From DATBSK01 sp964532485 (lineage in GTDB: Bacteria > Actinomycetota > Acidimicrobiia > IMCC26256 > PALSA-555), in NCBI GenBank assembly GCA_964532485.1, contig CAZHKE010000002.1, forward strand, positions 78,537 to 142,536: a stretch of 64,000 nt of DNA, read 5' to 3'. Both the position numbers and the translations under genes were made by a program. Positions within the stretch are counted from its first letter, which is position 1. Each line of letters begins with the position of its first letter. This document shows positions 51,835 through 58,958 of the stretch, one piece after another. The notes beneath the pieces were generated by a model. The model did no database searches and was not told the DNA's origin. It saw nothing but the letters and a program-made list of their open reading frames with translations.

Positions 51835-52820
51835 GTCGAGCGGCCCCAGCGCAGGGCGGCACTGCCCCAGGTCATCCCCGCGCCGAAACCGCTGAGGAGC
51901 AGGACGTCACCGTCGCCGACGCGGCCGTCGTCGACGGCCTCCGACATCGCGAGCGGGATCGACGCCGCCGACGTGTTGCCGTAGCGCTCGATGTTCACGA
52001 TGGTGCGCTCCATCGGGATCTCGAGTCGCGAAGCCGCGGCCTCGATGATCCGTAGGTTCGCCTGGTGGGGGACGAACCAGTCGACGTCGTCGGCGGTCAG
52101 GTTCGCGCGCTCGAGTGTGAGCCGCGCGGAGTCGACGACCGCGCGCACGGCTCGGCGGAAGACCTCTTGCCCCTGCATCTTGATGAACTGCAGGCCCTCG
52201 CTGATCGTCTCCGGCGTCGTCGGAAGCCGGCTGCCGCCGGCCGGGACGCTGAGCAGCCCGCTCGCAGAGCCGTCACACCCCAGATCCCAAGCGAGGACAC
52301 CGGGCGCGTCGTCGGGCGACTTCTCGAGGAGCATGGCAGCCGCGCCGTCACCGAAGAGGATGCACGTGCCGCGGTCGGTCGGGTCGACGATGCGCGACAG
52401 CGTCTCTGCGCCGATCACGAGGACGTTGTCCATGTGACCGGCGGTGAGCAGCGCGGCACCGGCCACCAGCTCGTACACGAAGCCGGCGCAACCGGCCCCG
52501 AGGTCGAACGAGCCGCAGCGCAGCCCCAGGCCTTCACCGACGAACGCGCCCGTGTGGGGGATCGGCTGCTCCGGGGTGGCGGTGGCGACGATGAGGAGAT
52601 CGACGTCCTCGGGCGTGATGCCCGCTTGCTTGATCGCCCCGGTGCCGGCCTCGATCGCCAGGCTCGCCGTCGTCTCGGTCGGTGCGGCGACCCGTCGCTC
52701 GCGGATCCCGGTGCGCTCGACGATCCAGGCGTCGGTCGTGTCGACGCGGCGTTCGAGATCGGCGTTGGTGAGCCGCTGGTCGGGAACTGCGAAGCCCCAT
52801 CCCGCGATCGACGCGCGCAT
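51831..52820 (-). CDS. fabH: 3-oxoacyl-ACP synthase III
   Basis: 329-aa initiating condensing enzyme (acyl-CoA plus malonyl-ACP). The catalytic Cys lies in FDLGAGCAGFVYELVAGA, His in WFVPHQANLRIIEAAA and Asn in ERYGNTSAASIPLAM. The start ATG has GAGGAAAGAGG upstream. It is 34 bp after the biotinyl-like gene and coupled to fabG. Confidence 0.95.
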   Translation of the reverse strand: MRASIAGWGFAVPDQRLTNADLERRVDTTDAWIVERTGIRERRVAAPTETTASLAIEAGTGAIKQAGITPEDVDLLIVATATPEQPIPHTGAFVGEGLGLRCGSFDLGAGCAGFVYELVAGAALLTAGHMDNVLVIGAETLSRIVDPTDRGTCILFGDGAAAMLLEKSPDDAPGVLAWDLGCDGSASGLLSVPAGGSRLPTTPETISEGLQFIKMQGQEVFRRAVRAVVDSARLTLERANLTADDVDWFVPHQANLRIIEAAASRLEIPMERTIVNIERYGNTSAASIPLAMSEAVDDGRVGDGDVLLLSGFGAGMTWGSAALRWGRST

Positions 52821-52854
52821 CCTCTTTCCTCGTCCTCGGTGCGGTCGGGTTCAG

Positions 52855-53115
52855 CTACGAGACGCGCAGCCAGGCTACGGGCTGGCCCTCGCGCAGGCGC
52901 TCACCGGGGTGGACGAGCATCCCCACGATCTCGCCGCTGAACGGGCTCGCGACCGGCGTCGACGTCCCGGGGCCATCGACCATGCCGACCGTCTGGCCGG
53001 CCAGCACGGGACTCTTGTCGGTGACGTCGACGGCGCGGAACGTCCCGACCGCCGGCGCGACGATCATCCGCTCCGGGACGAGCAGGCCCTCACCGTGGTC
53101 GATCAGCGCTTCCAT
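52855..53115 (-). CDS. Biotinyl/lipoyl-fold protein lacking the modified lysine
   Basis: 86 aa, a single hammerhead biotinyl/lipoyl domain. IVAPAVGTFRAVDVTDKSPVLAGQTVG and then PVASPFSGEIVGMLVHPGER with EGQPVAWLRV match the two half-repeats of BCCP. At the hairpin where BCCP has MKM or MKL this protein reads DGPGTSTPVA, so there is no lysine to biotinylate. The ATG overlaps the fabD TGA (TGATG) and fabH follows 34 bp later, so it belongs to the FAS II operon. It may be a non-catalytic scaffold or bind a partner; that is inference. Confidence 0.75.
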   Translation of the reverse strand: MEALIDHGEGLLVPERMIVAPAVGTFRAVDVTDKSPVLAGQTVGMVDGPGTSTPVASPFSGEIVGMLVHPGERLREGQPVAWLRVS

Positions 53116-54038
53116 CAGACCAGCTCCGTTTCCGCTTGGAGTGACTGCACGTCGGCGGGGGTCGCGACCGCGCGAACGGGGACGTCGGGTGTCGTGCGCT
53201 TCGCGAGTGCGGCGAGCATCGAGCCATGACCCACTTCGAGGAACGAGGTCACACCGAGCCCGACCATCGTCTCCATCGACTCGCGCCACCGCACCGGCAC
53301 GGTCACGTGCTCGGGCAGGCGGTCGCGCCAGCCGAAGCCGTCGTCGTAGGCCTTGGCGTCGTGGTTCGACACGACGGGTGCCGCGGGCTCGGAGAGCTGC
53401 ACGGACTCGAGCTCCGACGGCAGCGCGTCGGCCGCGTCGCGCATCAGCGGCGTGTGGAACGCCCCGCCCACGTTCAGCGGCGTCACACGCTTGACGCCGA
53501 GCTCCTTGGCGCGCGCTCCGGCCGCCTCCACGCCATCGGGAGTCCCGGCGATCACGACCTGGCCCGGCGCGTTGTCGTTGGCGACCCAGCAGGCGTCCGG
53601 CGCCGCCGTGCATGCTTGCGACGCCTGCTCGACCGTGGCGCCGAGCAGCGCAGCCATCCTCCCGGGGTGCGCGTCCGCGGCGCGCTGGGTGAGCTCGGCG
53701 CGCCGGGCCGCGAACCGGACGCCGGCGTCGAGCGGCAGCGCGCCGGAGGCGATGAGAGCGGTCACCTGTCCGAGGGAGTGGCCCGCGAAGGCGATCGGCG
53801 CCGGGACGTGCTCGCGCACGGCTTCCCAGGCGACGAGCGACGTCAGGAGCACCGCGAGCTGCGCCTCACGGGTGCGGGCGAGCGCATCCGCAGGCGCGTC
53901 GAGGAGGAGGGGCGCGAGCTGCTCACCGAAGGCGTGCTCGGCGCGCTCGACCACGACCCAGGCCGGGTCGTCGGTCCAGGTCGCGCCCATGCCCGGTGCC
54001 TGTGTCCCCTGTCCGGGGAAGATGACGGCGATCGCCAC
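53115..54038 (-). CDS. fabD: Malonyl-CoA:ACP acyltransferase
   Basis: 307 aa. FPGQGTQAPGMG is at the N-terminus, the nucleophile is in AFAGHSLGQVTALIAS, an Arg-binding region follows near FAARRAELTQ, and the catalytic His is in NVGGAFHTPLMRDAADAL. It loads malonyl onto ACP. GTG 54038 has GAGAGGGG about 8 nt upstream; the longer frame upstream is not conserved. First gene of the operon, divergent from fabZ across a 153-bp region with repeated elements. Confidence 0.93.
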   Translation of the reverse strand: MAIAVIFPGQGTQAPGMGATWTDDPAWVVVERAEHAFGEQLAPLLLDAPADALARTREAQLAVLLTSLVAWEAVREHVPAPIAFAGHSLGQVTALIASGALPLDAGVRFAARRAELTQRAADAHPGRMAALLGATVEQASQACTAAPDACWVANDNAPGQVVIAGTPDGVEAAGARAKELGVKRVTPLNVGGAFHTPLMRDAADALPSELESVQLSEPAAPVVSNHDAKAYDDGFGWRDRLPEHVTVPVRWRESMETMVGLGVTSFLEVGHGSMLAALAKRTTPDVPVRAVATPADVQSLQAETELV

Positions 54039-54093
54039 GCAGCAACCCCTCTCCCGTGCCGCGAACAGGTTGGACCGAACGCTGAGAGGTCGG

Positions 54094-54115
54094 GTTACAG
54101 GTACCCACAGGTAAC
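54094..54115. promoter_or_regulatory. Probable operator between fabD and fabZ
   Basis: ACAGGTA occurs at 54097-54103 and again at 54107-54113, one helical turn apart. The pair is framed by GTTAC (54094-54098) and GTAAC (54111-54115), an inverted repeat. It sits about 60 bp before fabD and 80 bp before fabZ, where a fatty-acid regulator would bind. Confidence 0.45.
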
Positions 54116-54175
54116 TTCCCGGGTTCCCCCGTACCGATCGTCCGCGCCTGGTGCTGCAGGCTCGAGGGCCGGCGG

Positions 54176-54181
54176 TAGCGT
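54176..54181 (+). promoter_or_regulatory. -10 box TAGCGT for fabZ
   Basis: TAGCGT, 10 nt, ATG 54192. The leader would be about 3 nt. Confidence 0.4.
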
Positions 54182-54191
54182 CGCGGTCGAG

Positions 54192-54635
54192 ATGACGCCG
54201 CACGAGCGCTCTGACGAGCTGATCCTGCTGCTCCCGCACCGTCCTCCGTTCCGCTTCGTCGATGCCGTGGACGAGTTCGACCCCGCGGGGTCGGTGATCG
54301 CTCGGTACCGGGTGACCGGCGACGAGGCGTTCCTCGCGGGACACTTCCCGGGCAACCCGGTCTTCCCAGGTGTCATCCAGCTCGAGGCGCTCGCCCAGGC
54401 CGGCGCGATCGCGGTGCTCGCCGATGAGCGCTACGCCGGCAAGCTGCCGCTCTTCGGCGGAGTCGAGAAGGTGCGCTGGCGTCGCCTCGTGGTCCCGGGT
54501 GACGAGCTCACGATGCACGTCGCGCTCGAGCGGCTCTCGGCGCGCGGTGGCTGGGGTCAGGCGACGGCGACGGTCGACGGTGAGACGGCCTGCTCGGCGC
54601 GCCTCTTCTTCGCGATCGCCGACGCGCCTGCGTGA
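54192..54635 (+). CDS. fabZ: 3-hydroxyacyl-ACP dehydratase
   Basis: 147-aa single-hotdog dehydratase. The FabZ block LLPHRPPFRFVDAV is followed by the catalytic GHFPGNPVFPGVIQLEALAQ (His and Glu). KVRWRRLVVPGDELTMHV is the second strand pair. It completes the FAS II cycle with the divergent operon. ATG 54192 is the family start; upstream frame is shadow. It is convergent with the 84-aa membrane protein. Confidence 0.93.
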   Translation: MTPHERSDELILLLPHRPPFRFVDAVDEFDPAGSVIARYRVTGDEAFLAGHFPGNPVFPGVIQLEALAQAGAIAVLADERYAGKLPLFGGVEKVRWRRLVVPGDELTMHVALERLSARGGWGQATATVDGETACSARLFFAIADAPA

Positions 54636-54641
54636 GTGGCG

Positions 54642-54896
54642 CTACCGGTCCTCGCGGGGGCGCAGCTCCGACACACGGCTGCGCCGCTCGGCCTCGCGGG
54701 CCTCGAGGTCGCGCTCGATCGCCTCGGGGTCCTCGCCGAGGAGGAGGCGGGTCTCGGCTTCCTCGTCGAGCCCGCGCTCGGACCGCACGCTCTTCCAGGG
54801 CGCAACGAGGATCAGCACCAGCACGACCACTGAGACGATGGACAGGCCGACGATCCACGGAACCCAGTCGGTGCCCACGAACGACAAGGCGAACAT
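54642..54896 (-). CDS. Small single-pass membrane protein (84 aa)
   Basis: One transmembrane helix (about residues 9-30, VPWIVGLSIVSVVVLVLILV) followed by a highly charged cytoplasmic helix (ERGLDEEAETRLLLGEDPEA and on). No family recognised. The ATG at 54896 overlaps a TAGAAT -10-like box, so a leaderless start at the TTG three codons later, 7 nt after the box, is also possible. Confidence 0.55.
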   Translation of the reverse strand: MFALSFVGTDWVPWIVGLSIVSVVVLVLILVAPWKSVRSERGLDEEAETRLLLGEDPEAIERDLEAREAERRSRVSELRPREDR

Positions 54897-54977
54897 TCTA
54901 CGTGGCGGACGTCGCGAATCCCGGGTGATCTCTTGGCGTCGGCACGCTCCTCGGGCCACGAGCCCGATGACGGTGAG

Positions 54978-55050
54978 TGGCGGCGGAGGGATTCGAACCC
55001 TCACTGCCCGGGTCTTGAATCCGGTGCCTCTGCCGTTGGGCTACGCCGCC
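54978..55050 (-). tRNA. tRNA, class I shape, apparent anticodon CAA
   Basis: 73 nt with all expected parts. Acceptor GGCGGCG pairs with CGCCGCC. Position 8 is T, the D loop has GG, the T arm is GAGGG-TTCGAAT-CCCTC, and the discriminator is A. The anticodon arm is CCGGA-TTCAAGA-CCCGG, with U33 and anticodon CAA (leucine UUG) and an A31-C39 mismatch. The variable loop is only 5 nt, whereas bacterial leucine tRNAs normally have a long variable arm. CCA is not encoded. Isotype is therefore uncertain. Confidence 0.85.
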
Positions 55051-55086
55051 GGAGCAGCACCCAGGCTACCCAGGCGTCCAGAGACG

Positions 55087-55092
55087 TAGCGT
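55087..55092 (+). promoter_or_regulatory. -10 box TAGCGT, leaderless promoter
   Basis: TAGCGT, 6 nt, ATG 55099. It lies 37 bp from the 5' end of the divergent tRNA gene. Confidence 0.5.
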
Positions 55093-55098
55093 CCGTTC

Positions 55099-55926
55099 AT
55101 GGCCATCGAACGGCGGTGCCTCGAAGCACCGGTGCCCGGTGCATCCATCTATCTCGAGGTCACGGAACCGGCCGACTTCAGCGGTGCGACGCCGGTCGTG
55201 CTCTGCCACGGCGCGGGGGGCAACCACGCGATCTGGTTCCGGCAGGTGGCAGCCATGGTCGCGTCACGCGCGGTCGTCACGTGGGATCACCGCGGCTTCG
55301 GCAGAACACGCGCGGACGACGGCGTCGGCGACCCGTACGTGTCACGCGACGACCTCGGTGCCGTCCTCGACGCCGCGGGCGTCGCCCGCGCCCACGTCGT
55401 CGCGCAGTCGATGGGCGGATGGACCGCGCTGGGGTTCGCGATCGGCCATCCCGACCGGGTGGTGAGCCTCACGCTCGCCGACACCGTCGCGGGCATCGGG
55501 ACCGACGCCGTCGCAACGAACTGGGGCGAGTACCTCGAGCGGCGCAAGCTCAGTGGCGACCGCGAGGGCTACGCGGACTCGTTCGCGCTGGGGAAGCGCT
55601 TCGTGCGCGACGACCCGACCGGCGCGGCGCTCTACCAGGCGATCGGCAGCCTCAACCCCGCGCTCGCGCAGGAGCGGCTGAGCGCGTTGCTCACCACGAC
55701 CTGGCCGCCCGACGAGGTCGCCGCGGTGGCGGTGCCGACGATGTTCGTGGTCGGGGGTGAAGACGACATCTTCCCCCCGGCGGTCATCGAGGACTGCGCG
55801 GGCGTCCTCCGCAGCGCGACGGTCGAGCAGATCCCCGCGTCAGGTCACTCGCCGTACTTCGAGTCACCAGAGGAGTGGAACCGAGTCGTGCTCGAGTTCC
55901 TGGCCGCGAACGACCGAGCAGCATGA
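55099..55926 (+). CDS. Alpha/beta hydrolase
   Basis: 275 aa. LCHGAGGNHAIWFRQ gives the oxyanion HG motif, WDHRGFGRTRADD is conserved, the nucleophile is in VAQSMGGWTALGFA, the Asp in VVGGEDDIFPP and the His in IPASGHSPYFESPEEWN. It is a typical esterase/lactonase/C-C hydrolase of unknown substrate. It has a leaderless start and no operon partner. Confidence 0.88.
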   Translation: MAIERRCLEAPVPGASIYLEVTEPADFSGATPVVLCHGAGGNHAIWFRQVAAMVASRAVVTWDHRGFGRTRADDGVGDPYVSRDDLGAVLDAAGVARAHVVAQSMGGWTALGFAIGHPDRVVSLTLADTVAGIGTDAVATNWGEYLERRKLSGDREGYADSFALGKRFVRDDPTGAALYQAIGSLNPALAQERLSALLTTTWPPDEVAAVAVPTMFVVGGEDDIFPPAVIEDCAGVLRSATVEQIPASGHSPYFESPEEWNRVVLEFLAANDRAA

Positions 55927-56000
55927 GCAGCGACCTGATCCCGGGCCGCTCCGGAATCGCCTCGCAGCTCGAGAATCCTCGGCCCGCGCGAGGGGTGCGT

Positions 56001-56006
56001 TAGGGT
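56001..56006 (+). promoter_or_regulatory. -10-like TAGGGT before the first DUF5979-like gene
   Basis: TAGGGT about 40 nt before the start. The same hexamer occurs at 56753-56758 before the paralogous gene, so the pair may share control. Confidence 0.3.
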
Positions 56007-56043
56007 TCCGGCGTTCTGGCAGACCTTTCGGAGGGCGGAGAGC

Positions 56044-56634
56044 GTGATGCGACGGATCCTGGTGCTGGGCTCGTTGACGGTCGGCGTGGTGGCGCTGACG
56101 GGCACCGCGCTGGTCCCCGCGGGTGCGGGGTCCATCGGTGCCGCACCCCTGACCATCGAGAAGGAGGTCGTCGGGCCCGTCCCGCCGGGGACCGAGTTCG
56201 CGGTGACCCTCGCGTGCGAGCGCGAACGTACCGGCGAGCCGATCATCGCCAATCCCGGAGGTGATCCTGTTGCCTCGGCGACCGTCGACTTCGACGAGGC
56301 GGGTGACCCGCAGGTCGCCAACGTCTTCACGTTCGTCAACGCGGGCACCTGCACCGTCACCGAGACCGAGACCGGTGGTGCGGCGTCGGTGACCTACGCG
56401 TGCGAGGGCCAGATCCCCGTAGATCAGGACGCTGCCGGCTGGCCTGACGACGCCGAAGCGCCGGTGAGCCCCGACGCCGAAGCGCAGCAGGTGACCGATC
56501 CCTGCGCGGCGGCTGGCCCGCAGGAGGACCCGATGACGGTCTTCATCGAGCAAGAGGGCCAGGACGCGACGGTGACGGTCACGAACACGTTCGTACCAGA
56601 GCCGGTGGTCGTCGTTCCGGCGTTCACCGGCTAG
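56044..56634 (+). CDS. Secreted DUF5979-like protein with -AFTG C-terminus
   Basis: 196 aa; starts GTG 56044 or ATG 56047 behind GGAG. Signal peptide about 1-29 (cleavage near AGAGSIG). The mature part has the DUF5979/Ig-like pattern LTIEKEVVGPVPPGTEFAVTLAC and TFVNAGTCTVTETETGG, with paired cysteines. The C-terminus is PEPVVVVPAFTG. No transmembrane anchor or LPXTG. It is followed 160 bp later by a paralog; the window's third -FTG protein is at 18244. It is likely a cell-surface or secreted adhesive module (inference). Confidence 0.78.
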   Translation: MMRRILVLGSLTVGVVALTGTALVPAGAGSIGAAPLTIEKEVVGPVPPGTEFAVTLACERERTGEPIIANPGGDPVASATVDFDEAGDPQVANVFTFVNAGTCTVTETETGGAASVTYACEGQIPVDQDAAGWPDDAEAPVSPDAEAQQVTDPCAAAGPQEDPMTVFIEQEGQDATVTVTNTFVPEPVVVVPAFTG

Positions 56635-56752
56635 CTGTAGATCCCAGGGACATTCGTCAGCCCGGGCCTCCTTCCCGGGCCTCCTTGGAGAGCGAAGGTG
56701 CCCAACGTGCCGCTGAGCAACTCGATTCCTGTCCGTTTGCGGCGGGGTGGGG

Positions 56753-56758
56753 TAGGGT
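56753..56758 (+). promoter_or_regulatory. -10-like TAGGGT before the second DUF5979-like gene
   Basis: TAGGGT, 36 nt before ATG 56795. It matches the hexamer upstream of the first paralog. Confidence 0.3.
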
Positions 56759-56794
56759 CTCGAGAGAGGCACCATCGGACGGGCGACGGTAGGG

Positions 56795-57331
56795 ATGCGG
56801 CGGGTTGCGGCCATCTTCTTCGGGTTGACACTGGGTGTGGTGCTCTTCGCGGGCAGCTCTGGGGCTGGGGAGCTGAGGTCTGAATCGATCACGGTGCGCA
56901 AGGTCGTGACCGGGCCCGCGCCGAGCGGGTTCACGGTGAACGTCAGCTGCCCCGACGGCGGACTCGAAGCCAACCTGGAGTTCGACGCCACGGGTGCGCC
57001 CACGACCACGGACAACCCCGCGTTCGTGATCCAGGGCGGCGCGTGGGTCTCCTCGCGGGACCAGAACACCCAGACTCCCTTCAGCTGCTCGGTCACCGAG
57101 ACCGGCTCGCCGGAAGCGGTGAGCACGACGTGGACGTGCGACTACGAGTTCACGACGCTGGACGGCCAGGAGCCGGGTGGTTGTGCCGCCGCGAGCGGCA
57201 CCGATCAGGGTCCGGCCACGATCGACTACACCAACGACACCAGCATCACGACCCAGAACGGGACGGTCACGTTCACCAACACGTTCGCGGTCCCGGAGCC
57301 GGTGGTCGTCGCTCCGGCGTTCACCGGCTAG
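56795..57331 (+). CDS. Secreted DUF5979-like protein, paralog
   Basis: 178 aa. Signal peptide about 1-25 (cleavage near GAGELRS). ITVRKVVTGPAPSGFTVNVSC is the DUF5979 opening, and FSCSVTETGSPEAVSTTWTC a cysteine-paired strand. NGTVTFTNTFAVPEPVVVAPAFTG is nearly identical in its last residues to the 56044 protein, which shows tandem duplication. GGTAGGG lies just before the ATG. Function unknown. Confidence 0.78.
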   Translation: MRRVAAIFFGLTLGVVLFAGSSGAGELRSESITVRKVVTGPAPSGFTVNVSCPDGGLEANLEFDATGAPTTTDNPAFVIQGGAWVSSRDQNTQTPFSCSVTETGSPEAVSTTWTCDYEFTTLDGQEPGGCAAASGTDQGPATIDYTNDTSITTQNGTVTFTNTFAVPEPVVVAPAFTG

Positions 57332-57345
57332 TCCGGTAGCGGAGG

Positions 57346-57363
57346 GTCCTCGGCCTCGAGGAC
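57346..57363. terminator. Hairpin between convergent DUF5979-like and acyl-CoA dehydrogenase genes
   Basis: GTCCTCG (57346-57352), loop GCCT, CGAGGAC (57357-57363): 7 perfect base pairs between two convergent stops. A second small stem, TGCCG-CTT-CGGCA, follows at 57394-57406. No T-tract. Confidence 0.5.
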
Positions 57364-57413
57364 TTCCAGGGGCACCGTCGGTGACCTGAGGAGTGCCGCT
57401 TCGGCAGGTGAGG

Positions 57414-58571
57414 TCAGGTGGAGATGCCGAGGCGCTTCGCGATCACCTCGTTCATGATCTCGTCGGTGCCGGCTCCGATGCGCTGCAGGCGAGCGTCGCG
57501 GAACGCGCGTGACACGCGGTACTCGGACATGTAGCCGGCCCCTCCGTGCACCTGGAGGCAGGCGTCGGCGAGCCGGTTGAAGACCTGCGCCGAGTACTTC
57601 TTCGCCATCGAGATCATCGCGACGGGGTAGTCGCCGTGCTGAAGCTGCCAGACCGTGTCGTACACGAGCGCGCGCGCGGCCTCCAGCTCGGTCGCCGCAT
57701 CGGCGAGCTTGTGCGCGATCACCTGGTGCCCCGAGAGCGGCCGTCCGAAGGCCGTACGGTCGCGCGCGTACTGGATCGTCTCGCTGAGCACGGCGTCGGC
57801 GTACCCGATGCACGCGGCCGCACCCGAGATGCGTTCGTACTGGAGCTGCCACATGAGCTGAGCGAATCCCTGGCCGGGCTCGAGCCCGATGAGGTTGTCG
57901 TGCGGCACGAGCACGCCGTCGAGCGCGATCTCCGCGGTGTCGCTGGAACGCATCCCGAGCTTCTCGAGCTTGCGCGACACGCTGACGCCGGGCAGCGCGG
58001 TGTCGACGAGGAACAACGAGATGCCGGCGTGGCCGGCGGCTGGGTCGGTCTTCGCCACCGTCGTCATGAAGTCCGCCCGGGCGCCGTTCGTGATGTAGAG
58101 CTTCGCTCCGTCGACGCGCCAGGAGTCGCCGTCGCGCACGGCGCGCGTCTTGATGCCCGCGACATCGGATCCGGCGTCGGGCTCGGTGATCGCGATCGCC
58201 GCGATCTTCTCGCCGGCGATCGCCGGACGGAGGTAGCGCTCGCGCTGGTCATCCGTGCCGAACTCGGCGAGCGCAGGCGTCGCCATGTCGGTCTGCACTC
58301 CCAGGGCCATCGCGATCGCACCGCATCCCGACTTCGCCAGCTCCTCCACGAACACGACCTCGGCCGCGAGGTCGCCGCCGCTGCCACCCCAGCGCTCGGG
58401 GTAGTGGAGGCCGAGGAACCCGAGCTCACCGGCGCGGCGAAACACGTCGTCCGGGAAGTGACCGGCGTCCTCCCAGTCGTCGACGTGGGGCTCGAGCTCG
58501 GTCTCGACGAACCGCCGGACCGCGGCCCGCAGCTCGTCGTGCTCGGGAGTGAAGATCGGATGGTGGCTCAT
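57414..58571 (-). CDS. Acyl-CoA dehydrogenase
   Basis: 385-aa FAD enzyme for alpha,beta-dehydrogenation of acyl-CoA. AIAITEPDAGSDVAGIKTRA is the first FAD/substrate signature and LQVHGGAGYMSEYRVSRAFRDARLQRIGAGTDEIMNEVIAKRL the C-terminal one. The start ATG 58571 gives MSHHPIFTPEHDELRAAVRR, matching the family; the frame upstream runs into another gene and is shadow. It would act with the acyl-CoA synthetase and enoyl-CoA hydratase genes elsewhere in the window. Confidence 0.93.
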   Translation of the reverse strand: MSHHPIFTPEHDELRAAVRRFVETELEPHVDDWEDAGHFPDDVFRRAGELGFLGLHYPERWGGSGGDLAAEVVFVEELAKSGCGAIAMALGVQTDMATPALAEFGTDDQRERYLRPAIAGEKIAAIAITEPDAGSDVAGIKTRAVRDGDSWRVDGAKLYITNGARADFMTTVAKTDPAAGHAGISLFLVDTALPGVSVSRKLEKLGMRSSDTAEIALDGVLVPHDNLIGLEPGQGFAQLMWQLQYERISGAAACIGYADAVLSETIQYARDRTAFGRPLSGHQVIAHKLADAATELEAARALVYDTVWQLQHGDYPVAMISMAKKYSAQVFNRLADACLQVHGGAGYMSEYRVSRAFRDARLQRIGAGTDEIMNEVIAKRLGIST

Positions 58572-58628
58572 GGGTACCAGCCCACCGTGCCACACGATTC
58601 GAACCCTGACGGCGCATCCTCTGGCTCG

Positions 58629-58634
58629 TAGACT
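58629..58634 (+). promoter_or_regulatory. -10 box TAGACT, leaderless promoter
   Basis: TAGACT, 9 nt, ATG 58644. It would drive the 99-aa gene and probably pdtaR, 15 bp behind it. Confidence 0.45.
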
Positions 58635-58643
58635 TTCCCGTCC

Positions 58644-58943
58644 ATGGCGCGTTCGATCCTGCAACGCCGCCTCGTCGACGTCAGTGACCGACTCAAGCGC
58701 CTCCGGGCCGAGCGGGCGGTCACGGAGGAGCAGCTCGTGTTCCTGGAGGACGAGGCCGAGGACGCTCGGCTGCGCGCGCTCGTCGCCGAGACCCCGCTGA
58801 CCGACGCCGAGGCACGTGACGCCCGGCGTCACGCCGACGCGCTGGCGCGGCACCGCGATGCCCTCGTGCTCTCGATCGCCGAGCTCGAGCGCGAGCAGGA
58901 CGCGCTGCTCGACCGCATGTCGGCCGAGCTCTCGGCCCGCTGA
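58644..58943 (+). CDS. Coiled-coil protein (99 aa) upstream of pdtaR
   Basis: Almost entirely helical and rich in Arg, Glu, Ala and Leu, with heptads such as LVDVSDRLKRLRAERAVTEE and DALVLSIAELEREQDALLDR. Two antiparallel helices are likely. No known family. It sits 15 bp before the ANTAR response regulator, so the two are probably co-transcribed; a partner role is possible but unproven. Confidence 0.65.
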   Translation: MARSILQRRLVDVSDRLKRLRAERAVTEEQLVFLEDEAEDARLRALVAETPLTDAEARDARRHADALARHRDALVLSIAELEREQDALLDRMSAELSAR

Positions 58944-58958
58944 GCGACGGACCCACCC

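Noticed and set aside
52855..53115. Functional biotin carboxyl carrier protein
   Set aside because: The lysine-bearing MKM hairpin is replaced by DGPGTST, so biotinylation is not possible at the usual site.
56600..57331. LPXTG-type sortase signal on the DUF5979-like proteins
   Set aside because: The -AFTG end lacks LPXT, a hydrophobic helix and a basic tail, so it does not meet the sortase pattern.
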